From Cheiracanthium punctorium (Eukaryota; Arthropoda; Arachnida; Araneae; Cheiracanthiidae): DNA of 64,000 bases. Under the pieces are notes generated by a model. That model did not search any database. It was not told the origin of the DNA and saw nothing but the letters and a program-made list of their open reading frames with translations. The stretch lies in assembly GCA_038373885.1 (NCBI GenBank), contig JAWZYV010002500.1:1047728-1111727 (forward strand), written 5' to 3'. A program made the position numbers and the translations under genes. Of this stretch, positions 11,540 through 21,990 are shown one piece after another; position 1 is the stretch's first letter, and every line of letters begins with the position of its first letter.

Positions 11540-12530
11540 ATTTATTAATGACTATGTCATTTTATCTCTCAACTACTTTATTGAAAATTGTCCCAAAAAT
11601 GCGAAATAAAAGTAAGAATAAATTGTTGAGTATTGTTTATTCTTTTATTGTGCAATGTCTTATCCTCCTGAATTCTGTATTCCTCAATAAATATTTATCT
11701 ACTTCGACATAAAAATAAGAATAAATTGTTGAGTATTGAATTGTTTATTTTTTTACTGTGCAATGTATTATCCTTCTGAATTCTGTATCCCTCAATAAAC
11801 CTTTATCTACTTAACTGTAACTGTGCTCGCGCACGCATTCTGTTTACTTCTTCTATACTTTTTTCCTTCTTGATGTTAGCTTGTTATGTGATGTGCTTGT
11901 TTCTTCTGTTCCAATTTAATAAAGAAAATATTATGTTAACATCCGCTTACTATGTTTGTGCCATAACTCAGCTGACATTTCTAAAAGGTTATGGACACCA
12001 CATGGATTAATTTATTTATTTGCTGATGTTAAAAAAATTAAGGTTGCATTAAGAATAACTTGTAAAAGGTGTAAACGCATCGCGCACTGGGCTAGCGAAT
12101 GTGAAAGTGGAAAAAAGAATAATTTTAAACATAAGCCTAACAACCTGGGATTCTTATCCACTCTGGATGACTCGCCAATAGGGCTACCAGGCGAAATACA
12201 GCAACTCTACTCGCCTAAAGCTCTCTCAACAATATCAAATAACGAAAAGCAAAATTTTTGGTGTGTTAAGATAGATACTAAAAATTATGCAAGTAACTTC
12301 AGTTATTATCGGCCCACGTTTGCAATTGCAAGGAAAGATCAAGAAACCCTCCTACTTCCAGTCGATGAAATAAATGTAAAGGAAGAGTAAAAGAAAAAGA
12401 AAAAGGAGTGAGAGATTAAATGACATAGTCAATTAATATCGTTTTAATATGGCAATAATGAAACTAAAATATTATGGGGTTTCACGGGGGTCTCCCCCTT
12501 ACGAGGCTGGAAGACCCGAGGATTTTTAAT
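11540..12530 (+). repeat. Dispersed repeat family S, copy 1 (contains zinc-knuckle ORF)
   Basis: The outer parts match 58480-58870. Both copies begin with TAATGACTATG(T/C)CATTTTATC and end with AGAGAT(A/T)AAATGACA(T/A)AGTC, then ATATGGCAATAA and a GACGAGGCT/TACGAGGCT phrase. The start and end phrases are inverted relative to each other. The 58-kb copy lacks most of the interior but keeps a GGCGAAATACA phrase also found inside the ORF here. Confidence 0.55.
11923..12390 (+). CDS. ORF with one CCHC zinc knuckle (Gag-like or exon)
   Basis: The frame is open from 11923 to a stop at 12388-12390. No ATG opens it convincingly; the first good block begins at a TTG near 11956. Residues around codon 47 read CKRCKRIAHWASEC, an exact C-x2-C-x4-H-x4-C zinc knuckle, followed by a basic stretch (SGKKNNFKHKPNN). 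Single zinc knuckles of this kind bind nucleic acid in retroelement Gag proteins and in some cellular proteins. The C-terminal 70 residues are not recognised. The ORF lies inside repeat S, whose second copy at 58.5 kb has lost the knuckle, which favours a mobile-element origin. No protease, RT or integrase motif is nearby. Confidence 0.4.
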   Translation, partial: RKYYVNIRLLCLCHNSADISKRLWTPHGLIYLFADVKKIKVALRITCKRCKRIAHWASECESGKKNNFKHKPNNLGFLSTLDDSPIGLPGEIQQLYSPKALSTISNNEKQNFWCVKIDTKNYASNFSYYRPTFAIARKDQETLLLPVDEINVKEE

Positions 12531-12609
12531 ATCATTTATGTGTTCCGAATTTCTCTTTTTTTTAACATAACGGACATTATTTATCTTCTTACAGAGAAAC
12601 TGTGCGTCA

Positions 12610-13090
12610 GAATTCTAAAAACGCTAGGATGAAAATTGATCCGTTGAAAATAGTGTATAAAATCATAATTTATCAAAAATAATAAATATAAAAAGAGAAC
12701 CTGAACATAATATGAAAGATAAACCCTACCTATCAAAAAATAAATAAATAAATAAAATGACTTCAGAGAAAACTGTAGCTTTTATATTTGTTGAAATAAA
12801 TTGTTGTTATAAAAACAACCAAAGCGCGTTGAAGATTAATGACTGAACGTGTAAAACTGAGTATTTAGAAGACAGCATAACAGACGGATCTGATTTTCTG
12901 AAACATGTATCATTAACTTAAATACACTTTAGAGAAGTAACTGGAGTAAACTGCTTTTTCATTCCTCCAGTTTCACTTTTTAAGGAATAATTTTTCTCTC
13001 AAATATTACATCATATCCGCCTTTATTTGAACTGTAACAAATAACGATTGATTTGTGAAAAATTGAAGCTCACAGAAAGAACACTGATGA
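12610..13090 (+). pseudogene. Decayed copy 3 of the lysine-rich segment with flanks
   Basis: It aligns with copies 2 and 4 (GATTAATGACTGAACGTGTA, AGACAGCATAACAGACGG, ACATGTATCATTAACTTAAA). GAGAAAACTGTAGC matches the start of copy 5 (GAGAAAACTGTTTTG), followed by a deletion. No open frame remains. Confidence 0.5.
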
Positions 13091-13208
13091 AATTCATTGA
13101 TGAAATTTTCACATGAAGAAACATTATTAAAGTAAATGTTTGCACAATGTTAAAAAAAGTTTCTAAGGCTTCTAGAACTTTTAAGCAGATAACACAGTTT
13201 TTTTAAAC

Positions 13209-13750
13209 TTAAGGGCTTATTACACGGGCAAAATTTCGAGCAATTTGGGTTGCAGCAACCAGTTGCTGCAATTCATTCCAGCAAGTCAGTGAGCCCAGAT
13301 GAGAACGCAGGGTTGCCATAGTAAACAAACTCTGCTGTGTTCACAAAGGCCAGAGATTCGCCGAATTGGCGGTAGCTAGAGCATGTAATTATAAATAGCG
13401 TATCGTTGGTTGTTTATAGCTCGTGTCTATCTTCGGATTGGATTGTTATTTATTTTCTTCAATCAAATTAATTTCCATGTAGATATTCCATTTCACGGAC
13501 ATTTGTTTTCGCACACGCTCATCTCTTTCACTACGAGTGGTATGGCCATTTCCGCCATCTTGTGTTGTGACGTAAAAATAGGAAATACTACGATTGGCTG
13601 GAATTCCAGGAACCTGCAAGATTTTCGCCTTTTTAACGAATAAGTTGACTGTTCCCTAGGTAACCGAGGGAAATTTCCAGGAAAGAGGTATCTGCAACTG
13701 GTTGCAGCAACCAAATCGCACGAAAATTCTTTTGTGAAATAAGCCCTTTA
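13209..13750. mobile_element. PIF/Harbinger-like MITE, 536 bp, TTA target duplication
   Basis: The ends are AGGGCTTATTACACGGGC (13212) and, inverted, AGGGCTTATTTCACAAAAG (ending 13747), with imperfect inverted repeats of about 52 bp that both include GGTTGC(A/T)GCAACCAGTTGC. TTA flanks both sides (13209-13211 and 13748-13750). The 3-bp TTA duplication and G-rich TIR fit PIF/Harbinger. Overlapping short frames inside encode nothing recognisable. The interior is unusually rich in promoter-like motifs, listed separately. Confidence 0.75.
13552..13597 (+). promoter_or_regulatory. Promoter-like motif cluster inside the MITE
   Basis: Within 46 bp there is CCGCCATCTTG (YY1-type, 13552-13562), TGACGTAA (CRE/ATF-type, 13568-13575), AGGAAAT (ETS-type, near 13580) and ATTGG (inverted CCAAT, 13593-13597). 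These are sequence matches only; activity is an inference. Confidence 0.3.
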
Positions 13751-13759
13751 AACATATTT

Positions 13760-14379
13760 GTTGCTTTCAAACCAGAGGGATTCTTCTCTTTTATTTACTG
13801 CTGAATTAAGAATTACTCAACTGTTTTAACACAAGAGCCAGATACCTTAAACAAAAAGCATCCGACACTTGTAAAATCTAAGTTTTAATACATTTAAGCC
13901 TGTAAAAAAACAATGATTTTATTCGCTTTACAACCAGGACAGTTTATCGCTGTTAGATGAAAAAAAAATTGATCAATTATCAATACTCAATAAAACATAA
14001 TAATTTTTTTAATCACGTTCAGTTGCGCGTACTGATAAATCCAGTTAAAGGAAATTAAGATCAAAACAAAACTTGTTGATAATCCACAGAGGAACTATAA
14101 CATATTCGATGCAATTAGCATTTCTTGAGAAATGCTACTTAAGTTAACTATAATGTTATAAAACTATAATATTTGTTATAGGTTCTTTTAGTATTTGTTT
14201 GTAAATACTGAAGAATTTTTGTATAATAGATTTACGGCAAGTAATTTTTAAGCTTCCTAAAAGCAGATGCAGCATTTGGTATCGCCTACGTTCCGAGTTT
14301 TGCTGCATTTTAACATAAAATGTACTATTTAGCCTATTACAGCTAAAAATGCTTCCTATTCTAAAAACGCTAAACTAAG
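13760..14379. other. AT-rich sequence, no gene seen
   Basis: The 14105-14215 part resembles 11345-11440 (AATGCTACTTAAGTTAACTA-like phrase, then TTATAAAACT), so it belongs to the repeat environment of the lysine-rich segment copies. Confidence 0.4.
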
Positions 14380-14885
14380 TATCAGTTTATTGAAAACATT
14401 GTATAAACTCTTAATTTATCAAAAACAATAAAGAAAAAAAGAAAACCTGAATGTCAAGTGAAAGATAAACCCTACCTATCTCAAAAAAAGAAAAGAAAAA
14501 ATCACTTCCGGAGAAAAGTACAGTTTTAAGTTTGTTAAAATAAATTGTTGTTAGAAAAACAGCAAGAGCTTGTTGAAGATTAATGATTGAACGTGTAAAA
14601 TTGGGTATTTTAAATGACAGCTGAATAACAGACGATTCTTATTTTGTGAAATACGTGTCATTAACTTAAATCCACTTTGGAGAAGTGCGTAAATTTCATT
14701 TTTTCCCCTTAAATTTCACTCTTTAAGGAATACTTTTTCCTCTCAAATATTATTTTATACGTGACTTTAATTTTAGTCGTAACAAAGAACAATTGATCTT
14801 AGAAAGATCGAAGCTCATTGAAACATCATTGAGATTCCTTAAAGAGAATTTCTCGTAACAAAAATTTATTAGAGTATTCGTATAT
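14380..14885 (+). pseudogene. Decayed copy 4 of the lysine-rich segment with flanks
   Basis: It matches copies 2 and 3 across about 500 bp, and matches copy 5 from CCGGAGAAAAGTACAGTTTT (aligned with CCCGAGGAAAGGAAAGTTTT) onward. The frame is interrupted by stops. Confidence 0.5.
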
Positions 14886-15446
14886 CTTAGAGTAGAAATA
14901 AAGATTTTAAGAGCGTTAAAATTTCTAAATTTTAAAAAGAGAGTCTAAAGTTATTCCGTTCATACGAAAATGCTTCTAGCTTTGTTGTTTTCTGCTAGAA
15001 TAAGAACTTATATTCGCTGGGAAATTACATTTAGGTCAACATTATAAAACGTAATTTTTTGTATATATTTCTTATATTTTAGTTTAACTATTAAAAGATT
15101 TTGGTGATTATTCTTTTACAGTAAATTTTTATTGTAAAAATCGAAAGTTTGATTCTAGTTTCGATTAGCTTTTATAACTTTCTAAACGTTAATCGAAATG
15201 TATGTATATGTATGTAATATGTATTTCAATTGAAAAATCATTTAAAAAATAAAACTCGCAAATTTACAAAAATTAAATTCTAATCAATATAGGCAATATT
15301 CATTCGTCCAATTATTCACTAAATTTTGTAAAAAAATTGCAAGGAAATTAAAAAAGATGTAGTCAATATAGAAAATATTCAGTTTTCAAATTACTTATAA
15401 AGTTTTCTTTAAAAAATTGCACTAAAACTTAGCGCTAACACGAGCG

Positions 15447-15478
15447 CATGCATAGCGCTAAAACTCGCGCTATGCATG
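15447..15478. repeat. 12-bp perfect inverted repeat
   Basis: CATGCATAGCGC (15447-15458) and GCGCTATGCATG (15467-15478) are separated by 8 bp. It lies 99 bp upstream of the copy-5 reading frame. Its role is unknown. Confidence 0.8.
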
Positions 15479-15576
15479 TAGAAATAAATATTTCTATGTT
15501 ATAGATGTTCCTTGACATTCTTTCCTAAAATAGAATAGTAATAAAATCTTTAAGTTCGCTTTACAAGAAAGAAAAA

Positions 15577-15834
15577 TAGTACGAGAAAACTGTTTTGCCC
15601 GAGGAAAGGAAAGTTTTAAGCCGCTTAAGACAAATGACTGTTAGTAAAGCAGAGAAAACATCCAGAAAATTAACGACTAAACGTATAAAATTGGTTATTT
15701 TGGAGGAAAGCGATAACAAAGAAAACTTATTTGGGAAATGTGAGACGCCACCTTTGCGTGCGTCTCACATTTGCGTTTGTGTGAAGCATGTTTGTTTCCC
15801 AAACGACGCTTTGGATGATGAATTTCTCTTTTAA
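15577..15834 (+). CDS. Lysine-rich segment, copy 5, the only long open copy
   Basis: The frame is open from a TAG at 15577-15579 to the stop ending at 15834 and has no early ATG. AAATAG just before it could be a 3' splice site, giving YEKTVLPEERKVLSRLRQ as first residues. The product is basic and contains RKVL (an RxxL, D-box-like sequence) and NKENLF (a KEN box) about 45 residues apart, both short degron motifs recognised by the anaphase-promoting complex in cell-cycle proteins. Such short motifs also arise by chance. AAAT|GTGAGA at 15736-15745 could be a 5' splice site, and beyond it the residues become cysteine-rich and less convincing. This copy aligns to four other copies at 4.4, 7.2, 12.6 and 14.4 kb. 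The family is not identified. Confidence 0.4.
15736..15772. repeat. 13-bp perfect inverted repeat at end of copy 5
   Basis: AAATGTGAGACGC (15736-15748) and GCGTCTCACATTT (15760-15772) with an 11-bp loop. TTGGG/CCCAA flanks could extend it as an interrupted stem. It overlaps the candidate splice donor. Confidence 0.8.
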
Positions 15835-15839
15835 AGTAT

Positions 15840-16734
15840 TTTAGTGTAATTCTGATTAAAGAACGACTGACTAAAGAGACAAATTGGAGATAAAAATTAT
15901 TATTAGTTTTATTGAACTTGTAACTTTCTGTCTCAAGCACTTCTATTCGTATTCTCCAGTTTTTGTGTTGACTACAGAGACTATTTTCCACATAAGTTTA
16001 ATTATTAACTGAAAGTACTGAAAAATCATTTAATAATAACAATAATGACAATATCTACAGCATTATTAGCTTGTACTATTGTTTGGGCAATAATAATAAT
16101 CAAAGTACTGTAATCTATGAAACTGATGAACAATTTGTAGGCCCCTTTATCATATCTGAGAATTTTAAAAATTCAAGTGTGTTATATTTAAAACAAATAT
16201 TAGGTTTGATTATTTTTATTTTTGCGCGGTGGACTTTTTAAGGGATTCTAAGTCATACTCAATTTAAATCTGGAGGAAAATCTCCAAAAACTCCAGACAG
16301 TTGGACAGACAATCGCGCGGTATGCCAGAACCCTGGACCTTCACACTTTAGCCATCTACCACTGTTCAGTGGTCTTATTCAGTCGGCCATCGTTCGTCTA
16401 TAATGCAAAATCAGGGTTAAAATATACAAAATAATTTAATTTAAAAGGGAACTGTTAACGTTCCCCTAAATACACATAACTATTCGCCCTAAATACACAT
16501 AAGTTTCAAATTCTTTCTTGTCCTTCAAATATCCTAAAAATGCATATCATAGTACATACTCTAAAATAAATATTTAAATTTACACGACATTGTTTGATTT
16601 TTTTTTTTTTTTTTTTGTTCTTCTAAAACATAAATTTAGCAAAAGTCATTTTCAAGAGATTTTTGTTAATAAATGCAAAATAACAGATAAAAAATTAATA
16701 ATATTAGAAAAAGAGTTTTTAACGACAGTTAAGA
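15840..16734. other. AT-rich sequence, no gene seen
   Basis: It contains a short direct repeat (CCCTAAATACACATAA near 16465 and 16488) and a T tract near 16600-16616. An open frame starting at the T tract runs into the next MITE and is rejected as a gene. Confidence 0.5.
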
Positions 16735-17049
16735 TTAACCCTTTAAGCGGTCAATTTTTTTACCGAAATGCTTCCAAAAAAAGGCATATTTTGAAAGGCT
16801 TGATGAAATATTTCCGCTCTCTCGCTAGGAAGAAAAACCCGGATGAAAAGCATTTCAGTTACATTGACAAGCCACGCCATCTATTGAAAAATATTAATAC
16901 TAAATAGTCTCTTCACAATAATGAAATATACGGGCAAATCAGAAAAGGAAAGAAGAAAATATCGATGCCCGTACGCTATACGGGCAAACCAGTTGAGGCC
17001 AATTTTGGGGAGCACGTACACTGTACGGGCAAACCGCTTAAGGGGTTAA
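16735..17049. mobile_element. piggyBac-like MITE, 307 bp, TTAA target duplication
   Basis: TTAA (16735-16738) precedes CCCTTTAAGCGG, and CCGCTTAAGGGG precedes TTAA (17046-17049). The TIR is 12 bp with one mismatch. The TTAA target and CCC start are typical of piggyBac. The right half carries three GTACGGGC/TACGGGCAAA phrases, a small internal repeat. It encodes no transposase. Confidence 0.75.
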
Positions 17050-17827
17050 CAGCTAATAGTAAAAGGATGACAAGATTAAAAAAATCGATAACTGAAAGAA
17101 TTTTTAGTTGAATTTAATTGAATTAGCTTGCCTTGTGTGTAACAGAATGCGGAACTCACTTATATTGCTAATGTCTTTCTTAAAATTAAAAAAAAAAAAA
17201 AAAAAAAAACGTTTATTAACTTTAAAAATAATCAAATCATAAGGGCTTTACTCACCGGGTTAAATGCTCACGAGATCCAAAATAATGGCTGTTAATGGCT
17301 ATGAACTAAGATAAATTCGCAATCCACGTGTACACTGGAATAAGATTCCACCCACAAGAAGGTCAGTATTGTTATATGCTCAAGCATCAAAATACTAGAG
17401 GCAAACTTGCGTCTTCCCCATTGCCATCTCCGAATCACCTTACAAGCTTTATTTCGCTGTATGTTCAAGTTCAATATAGAGTCTTGATTAAAACAATTAA
17501 AAGAATATGACTTCAAGCCTTGAAACATAGAGAAAATATTTTTCTCGTGATCGTTTGCTTTCAAATAGTGTTTAGAAAAAAATAATCACGATTAAGGGTT
17601 GTAAACTAAAGCTTAATTCTTGATCAAGTTTAATAAGCGATAGTTGATTTGCTGTAACAGTATAAACATTAAAGATAACGATTCACTGCTGAATATAATT
17701 TTTCAATCGTTAACAAGCCGTCTACTACTGGCATCATCATAAAGCTGCATTGGTGCCAGAAAACAACCATTCACTATACCGAACAGTATTAACAAATAGC
17801 GCTAGAAAGCTTTGTATAGCATATTTT
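17050..17827. other. No gene supported
   Basis: It holds an A tract at about 17189-17209. Overlapping frames near 17292-17564 on both strands have no recognisable domain. Confidence 0.45.
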
Positions 17828-18560
17828 CACGAATTTTTGATGTGGCCCGCTCTTCGGTGGTTAATTATGGTCTAAAATTTGTATTCTACTTGTCAAATAA
17901 CTGGAACATGAGATAAGCAGTTTTGGGTTTCTCCATTGTTTAACATAAGGCTTTCTCTGATTCTCGTGAAATATTAACGATATCTTTAAGCTGAATTTAA
18001 TTTTTGGGACTAACTTTTGAAGCCAAACTTGGCGATATTTCTCCAAAAAGTCGCCAGTTATGGAGACATCTAGTGCAATTTTATTAATGGAGCCTGTAAT
18101 GTTTGCTTTCTATCATTGGGATTACGCAATAACAGTAGTATTATATCATCAGTCTGCCCAACCAATAAGAACTGCCGTCGAATTAGAATCTTGTAGAGAT
18201 TGGACGAAAAATCGGAAAAGTTAGCGGAACCTCTAAATACGGGAGGGTAGATCGGCCCTCAATTCAGTTACGAATTAATGCTCTTTAAGGTTACTGCATT
18301 AGGCTCTGTATTGTGTAAGCGATCTTTCGATTGTTTTAAAAAACTTATTTTTGAATACTGTTTCTGAATACTTACTTCATTCTTGTTTGCTGAACAACAG
18401 ATGCCAGATTTTCCTCGAGAATTTAAACTGAATTTATTCATCCACTTCTTAGAATCAGTAAAAAGTTTCTTTCTGTAAACTGGACAATTTAGTAGAACTT
18501 TCCGTGCCCGCTGGAACTAAGCAAAATTTTCTGCAACGGTTAACACTTCGCATGCTTTTA
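17828..18560 (+). repeat. LTR-like dispersed repeat, copy 1
   Basis: It shares blocks with 27528-28372 in the same orientation: CACGAATTTTTG, GGTTTCTCCATTG(T)TTAACATA, GCGATATTTCTCCAAAAAGTCGC-type sequence and GCTCTGTATT, followed by related sequence. Structure and length are compatible with a solo LTR of a Gypsy or BEL element, but I could not place both ends or a primer-binding site. Confidence 0.4.
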
Positions 18561-19861
18561 CTTCGTTTATAGATTTAATGGGCTAATTTTCTTGTCACCA
18601 TGGTATTGGATAATTATATCCCCATGCATCTTCTCTGTAGTTCTGATTTGGCTCCTTTTGGCATTTCTTTATCATCTAAATTTAAAAAATAAAGGATATT
18701 TTTTGTACTCGGATTACGACGTTGAAAAAGTTACCAACTATTGGCTTCATCATCGTAAAGCATCTTTTACCAAAGTTTTCATACATTAACTTTCCCGTAC
18801 GATAAATGCCTCTAAACATGCGAGGCAATTACGTAAGAAAATAACGTACAGATGCACATTCGTACTTCTATATGAAATTCTTGAAATGGGAATTTATCAA
18901 TACTCTTTAAATTTCTCTCTTATTTGAAATATTTACTGCGGTCTAGGAAACACAAATAAGAAAGAAATAAAGTAGTAGTTTGAAAAGAAGTTAAGTATAG
19001 TTAAGTTCTAAACTAGTTTGAAATTGAAATATTTGGAATGTATCTAACGCCGCAGCCACGATGAAATACAAAAAGAGACATCATTTGAAATTTGATCCCT
19101 TTCCAAACATCAGAGCAGTAAACTTTTTGAAAAAAATATTTTTCAAAATAATGGAAATGCAAGATAATGCATGAAAATTGTGATGCCGAAGAAATACTTT
19201 AAATCATTTTAAAAGTAGTTCTTAGAAAATAACTCCGGAATATCTAATGGATTAATGGCTGATGCAAAGAGGGATATTTTATAAAACGGTCTAACTGTAA
19301 AAGAGAACCGTTTTGTAAAATCATGGGTTTTTATTTTATCTGTTCTAAGTAAAAGCATATCTTTAAAATTGCTATACCAAATAGTAAGCTGGTTAGTATT
19401 CGAACTTTTCGGTAATGTGATCAGACTTGGACATCGGACTGACAACGTGACCAAAAATATTTTAAGATGGCTGTCCTTGAGTAAAAAGAAATAACAGAGA
19501 TGCAAATAGTGATAAGTTATCTTTTGGTTTTTAAAGAGTATGGCGGAGTAAATTTAATGAAATTTCACTTAAAGTAAAAACAATATTTTTCTCAAAAGAG
19601 CTTGTCAATGGCGGATTTGAGTTAATTCAAAATTTCTTATAATTTTTTAATCCACCTTGCGATGATATTGTAGAGCGGTGAAGATAGTTTTTGTAGAACT
19701 TAGGTGGTCAAATAGATTGTAAACATTACATATGCAATACCCTGGAACGTCATACTTTAAATTAAAAATAAATTTGTATAAACTTCGAATGTATTTTTAT
19801 TTGAAGATAATAAAAGATTATTATAACAGTGGCTGGTAGCTAACAAAAACATGCGACTTTA
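18561..19861. other. No gene supported
   Basis: Short frames at 18592-18789 (+) and 19209-19505 (-) show no recognisable domain. Otherwise AT-rich. Confidence 0.45.
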
Positions 19862-20121
19862 CAGGCCTAGACAAAAGCAATGAACACCCAGAAAAAGTTG
19901 CAAACCACAGAAAGCCAACTTGACGATAGAGCTAGTAGCAAGAAAGAACGGTAGCCAAATAAATCTCCAGACCTGAAAAAACGAGTTGGCAGTTAGAAAT
20001 AACACAATAGTTACAAAATTTAAATGTGGGTTCGCCAACAAGGGATAAGCAAAGAGAACTTGTAACACAAGAAAACTTACCGAAGCCCCGTGGGAAAAGC
20101 ATCCACAGGACATGAGGGAAC
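19824..20121 (-). CDS. Candidate two-exon minus-strand gene fragment
   Basis: On the minus strand an acceptor (TTATGCCTTCCAG) opens a 41-nt exon (20121-20081), which ends at a consensus donor (CTTCG|GTAAGT). After a 108-nt intron a strong acceptor (CGTTTTTTCAG) opens a second exon at 19972. Joining the two keeps one frame open across the junction (VPSCPVDAFPTGLRSGDLFG...), running about 50 codons to a TAG in the second exon. The second-exon part is hydrophobic and tryptophan/phenylalanine-rich. I recognise no family. The coincidence of three good splice sites with frame continuity is suggestive only; the 3' limit given is approximate. Confidence 0.3.
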
Positions 20122-20326
20122 CTGGAAGGCATAATATTATAACGGTTAAAAGGCAAAGTAATTAACAAAACGGAAATAAAATAGCGTAACGGATAGTGAT
20201 GGATTTAAAAATGGTAAAGAGTATTAAATTCAGAATAGCGCAAGGAAAATCAGAAAAAATAAAAATATTTGTTGAACTGCATCACGCTTGCTATCCATTG
20301 TTAAATTTTCCCGAACCCATTTAAAC

Positions 20327-20542
20327 TACACTCTTAAAAATATGTTTCAACATTTCGCCAAAATATGGTGCTCGAAAGTTGGCTCCATAAGATGATGAAA
20401 CCGTGTTCCAACGTTTAGTGCTCAGGTTTAATCATACTGTAGTGAAGCACCAAATGTTGGAACAAGGTTTCGCCATCTTATGGAGCCAACTTTTCTAGTA
20501 CCCTATTTTGGTGAAGTGTTGCACTAAATTTTTAAATGTCTA
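20327..20542. mobile_element. Foldback MITE, 212 bp, TA target (mariner-type)
   Basis: TA (20327-20328) precedes CACTCTTAAAAATATG, and the inverted end precedes TA (20541-20542). The arms pair over about 85 bp, including GTTGGCTCCATAAGATG in both, around a short spacer near 20425-20440, so the single strand would fold into a long hairpin. Another element with a similar CACTGTTAAAAAT end starts at 63868. Confidence 0.8.
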
Positions 20543-21559
20543 CTCATAGATGAAATACGGTTGCACTTAACGAAATTCTTCAAAATTCATCATTACGCTA
20601 AATAAAATGATTAAATGATAAGAATGATTTGTGTAAATATGAAGAGTAAAATTTGATTCATAACTACTATCCAATGTATTTTCTTGATTTATTATGAAAC
20701 CGTCTAAATTACGTTATTTAATATTTCAAATTAGTATGCAATATTTTTTTAAGTCATATAGTAACTTCAACAAATTATAGTTTCTTCAAAAAAAATTTAT
20801 TCTCCTTACTGGTTTTAATGGGATGTTCTCCCGTTGCTGATATCGTATACGTTTGAGTTACTTTTTGCAAACTAACATCAAATTGGAGTTAATCTTATGA
20901 ACTTTTGTCTCAGTGATGCAAAAATAAACCCAGCCGTTACCCCAGTCTAACTAGTTATTCTCGAAAAGCTGACTGAATTTTGGCATTTATTATTTCTGCA
21001 AATCTATGCGTGGATTTACTCGTTTGTTTTTAAAATCAAGAGATTGAATGTGAGCGACATTTCTCTGCCGGTTTATAAAACGTTCAAACAATAAACTGTC
21101 CTGTATTATGATTGTAGTTCACAAGATCATGGAATAATCCACCATAAATAAAAATGTGCAAATTATGTCAGTCTTCAAAATTTTTTGGGATATATCTCAA
21201 CAATCTTTAACATATGCTCTTACAAACCATAAATATGTATCCTTTATGGAAGTTCCAGAATAAAAAAATCTAAAAAATGGAACTTTTTAATAAATGCTTG
21301 ATACTTTGGAAATTTTGCAAATTCTATATTTAAGAAATTTTCAGAAATTTTAGTATGTTTTTTAGGTTTTTCATTTATTGCAGCACATAATACAGCTTGT
21401 GAAGTTCAATTTGGGATGTTTTTCAAGTTCCTGATTCAATTCATTTTGGTTCGAGTTTAAGGGTCATGAAATTGATTTTGTATAGATGAACTGCAGCTTT
21501 ATTTCTTCAGCGGTTTTACTTTGAAGCCACCGAATTTTAACCTTTTAGATCGCAAGCGT
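20543..21559. other. AT-rich sequence, no gene seen
   Basis: No feature recognised. Confidence 0.45.
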
Positions 21560-21990
21560 ATTTACGATATTTACTTCCAACATCTGAGATGTCAAAAACC
21601 AATCCAATAGTGTCATATTCTCATAATAATCCACCGCATTAGAAGATAAGCTCGATATATGGCATATTCTAGAACTGATTGAATAACAATCCTTGGATTA
21701 GTCCAACAAAATCCTACCGACACATTTAAAACTTTGTCGTTCGGTGTGCTGTTGTAAACGCATTAAAACGTTTCACTAGCTGATAAGCGTGGTAACCTCT
21801 GTGTGGTTTGTTAGAGATAACGCAGTAAAGTTTGTGTAGCGTCCTTTTATTCAGGCAAATATGTTTGGGATTATTACAAGTGAAACAGCACTCGGTGATA
21901 AGGTTAACCCCAAAAAGCTTTGGTTAAAATAAGTTATAAAATACACAATTGAACAAGCTTAGCAAGTGCAAAATGTTGTCAATAATGTAT
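21560..21990 (+). repeat. Three-copy block U, copy 1
   Basis: It is related to 26440-26970 and 31430-31920 in the same orientation. Aligned points are GATGTCAAAA at 21588, 26533 and about 31503, plus TGTGTGGTTTGT (21806) and a GGATTATTACAAGTG-like phrase. This copy is the most diverged. Confidence 0.55.

Noticed and set aside
13410..13714. Two overlapping frames of 73-77 codons
   Set aside because: They lie inside the PIF/Harbinger-like MITE on opposite strands, with no transposase motif.
16590..16907. 105-codon frame starting in a T tract
   Set aside because: It begins in poly-T (FFFFFF), ends inside the piggyBac-like MITE and has no domain; chance.
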